A stretch of 64,000 nt of DNA from Amorphochlora amoebiformis (Eukaryota > Cercozoa > Chlorarachniophyceae). The notes under the pieces are model-generated. The model saw only the letters and a program-made list of their open reading frames with translations. It was not told the DNA's origin and made no database searches. The DNA lies in the NCBI GenBank assembly GCA_054601695.1, contig BAAHQB010000017.1:496001-560000 (forward strand), written 5' to 3'. The stretch's first letter is position 1. Every line of letters begins with the position of its first letter. Positions 52,340-64,000 of this stretch are shown here, in pieces. Made by a program: the position numbers and the translations under genes.

Positions 52340-52435
52340 GGTTGTCACTCGAAACCCGGGATCCCGGGACATGAGGCCTCGAGTACCGGGGACTTCCCCG
52401 AGTACCGGGGACTTCCCCGAGTCCCGGGATTCTTA
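52340..52435. repeat. GC-rich palindromic repeats
   Basis: AAACCCGGGATCCCGGGACA is followed by two direct copies of GAGTACCGGGGACTTCCCC and a third partial one. Each contains the near-palindrome GGGGACTTCCCC. It is the most GC-rich spot in the window. Confidence 0.75.
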
Positions 52436-52704
52436 TGGACGTCCACTGTTGGAGGTACCTGTCATCGAGCTCGGGGCTAGGCCCTAGGGTGTCTACTGCG
52501 CGCCATGTGTTAGAAGTCATGGAGAAAACATCGATAATGAACTAGCGAGCCAGAAGGTATAAGTGCGGTAATTTGGAACAATTAGCTTTAATTCACTACC
52601 GACTCGTTGCTAGTAGATGCAAATCATGCAATTGTATGATTCAGATAATTCAGTGAATCCGACGGTTGTCTGGCCACAAACCACTCTTCGACGGACATGC
52701 ACGT

Positions 52705-52770
52705 CAGACAATATGTGTGTTTCGTACATCATAGAATCAGATAATATGTGTGTTTCGTACATCATAGAAT
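52705..52770. repeat. 33-bp direct tandem duplication
   Basis: TCAGACAATATGTGTGTTTC then GTACATCATAGAA is followed at once by the same 33 bases with one substitution (C to T). Intergenic. Confidence 0.9.
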
Positions 52771-53165
52771 ACTCGACAACCGTGAAACAGGTTTGGAGGG
52801 TGACACGTTTGGCCATCAGGCAACAGGAGAGGCGTGGTCTTTATAGCTCTAGTAGCTGTAGCCGCCGCGGAATCTATAACTGGGGTATAGGAATCATGAT
52901 GCGTATGAAACCTCTAGCTACATACTAATTATTAGATCAATTGTAAACTTGCGGCATCGTATACAGATCTAGACTCTACGAGCCGCACAGCAGGCCAAAT
53001 TGTGATGAATTTATCTGGTTTATCTCAAGAGGCCTGTACATGATCTGATAATTTAAATTATATAAATCCAATAATTAACATTCGATATCGTCTAGGATCT
53101 AGAGTAAATTATGGCTAAGAAAGCGTAGTATAATCTTGGACCGATCTAATGATATACTAGTGTTT

Positions 53166-53203
53166 GTGCTCAGATGATGAATAGTTTTTTATCATCTGAG
53201 CAC
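53166..53203. terminator. Perfect 13-bp hairpin downstream of the fucosyltransferase gene
   Basis: GTGCTCAGATGAT and ATCATCTGAGCAC are exact reverse complements around a 12-nt loop. It lies about 200 nt past the stop codon of the minus-strand gene, so it would be in or near the 3' UTR. Role unknown; a 3'-processing, mRNA-stability or transposon-footprint origin are all possible. Confidence 0.5.
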
Positions 53204-53403
53204 GAAGTAAGTGGACCAGAGTTCCGCTAGCCTATCCTACAATTTCTGTGACTCAATACGTATATATATACTCAATACTAGCTAGATTTATTTAAACTGG
53301 TAATTTCGCACCGAGCCGCGGCCACATAGTCTCAGGAACAGCTGCTTAATAATAAGCTCTAGATCGATTTTGTCTCGTAACCGTTTCATCCGTGTATCTA
53401 GAT

Positions 53404-63737
<10,334 letters not shown>

Positions 63738-63748
63738 CTAAGATAGGT

Positions 63749-63794
<46 letters not shown>

Positions 63795-63951
63795 GCATAT
63801 GTATATGTGCATGATTAGGAGAAGGCTAGGGTTGGCTTGGGGGGGTTAAGTGTGGGGTTCGCTTACGTTTTGAGGTTAATAATCGGCATGATATACGTAA
63901 ATGTATATGATAAATACACAATATGTTATATAAACACATATGTAATACGTG

Positions 63952-63997
<46 letters not shown>

Positions 63998-64000
63998 CTA
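63738..64000. other. Intron or upstream sequence at window end
   Basis: (TA)n at 63751-63788 and 63955-63996 flank unique sequence. A possible minus-strand donor (AACCTCAAAAC|GTAAGC, about 63866) preceded by ATGCCG suggests another exon of the fucosyltransferase gene, but no acceptor was found, so I do not include it. Confidence 0.3.

Larger units (their letters stand above)
51880..53165. promoter_or_regulatory. Intergenic region between two minus-strand genes
   Basis: Lies downstream of the fucosyltransferase stop (53404) and upstream of the ATG at 51879. It is mostly unique sequence with little (TA)n, and includes a GC-rich palindromic block (52340-52430), a 33-bp tandem duplication (52705-52770) and, at its gene-5 end, a 13-bp hairpin (53166-53203). 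It should contain the 3' processing signals of one gene and the promoter of the next. No exon with splice support was found in it. Confidence 0.45.

Noticed and set aside
52310-52375. tRNA-like or SINE-like sequence (GGCGTGGTGATCAGG then CACTCGAAACCCGGG)
   Set aside because: A weak A-box and B-box resemblance only; no cloverleaf could be folded by eye.
52617-52928. 103-residue plus-strand open frame
   Set aside because: Contains the 33-bp tandem duplication and lacks splice partners; probably chance in unique intergenic DNA.

Overview
This looks like nuclear DNA of a microbial eukaryote. Genes are split into very short exons (15 to 280 nt, mostly 25 to 70) with GT-AG introns. The introns are filled with (TA)n microsatellites, GA/CT tracts and short TTAGGG/CCCTAA arrays. 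Nothing prokaryotic is present: no operons, no ribosome binding sites, no CRISPR. The lineage cannot be fixed from the window. An intron-dense alga or protist with the standard code is the most I can say (stops TAG, TAA and TAG at the three gene ends I can place). No RNA gene was recognised.

Almost all long open frames are translated microsatellite (Tyr-Ile, Ser-Leu or Glu-Arg polymers). I found the real genes by looking for short non-repetitive islands bounded by AG and GT, then requiring that reading phase carry from island to island. This gives five spliced genes. (1) 18638 to 782, minus: 33 exons, phase-continuous from ATG to stop, 546 codons, a seven-transmembrane protein with a C-terminal RGS domain. 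(2) 20146 to 34743, plus: about 28 exons, a secreted NHL-type beta-propeller protein with a Ser/Thr/Pro linker and an extra C-terminal module. (3) 42094 to about 36414, minus: unknown protein. (4) 51879 to about 45374 or beyond, minus: unknown protein with an N-terminal membrane segment. (5) 63737 to 53404, minus, 5' end outside the window: 29 exons encoding two tandem fucosyltransferase-like (GT23-type) domains. Genes 1 and 2 diverge from a 1.5-kb unique segment (18639-20145). Genes 2 and 3 converge on a 1.7-kb block of degenerate CCCTAA repeats (34744-36413).

The most unusual signal is not a gene. At more than 20 exons, one exon edge with its splice site has been copied one to about twenty times into the adjoining intron, separated by (TA)n. 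Donor-side copies always lie downstream of the exon and acceptor-side copies always upstream, on both strands. In one case (37.3-38.4 kb) about eleven copies keep an acceptor, an open frame, a donor and the same in/out phase as the parent exon, so they could act as cassette exons. Telomere-like arrays sit directly against exon borders, where CCCTAA supplies the pyrimidine tract and CTAAC-like branch motif. A dispersed ~45-bp element recurs at the edge of these arrays.

All gene models are manual reconstructions without transcript or database support. Exon borders are exact where given, but exons whose length is a multiple of three could have been missed.
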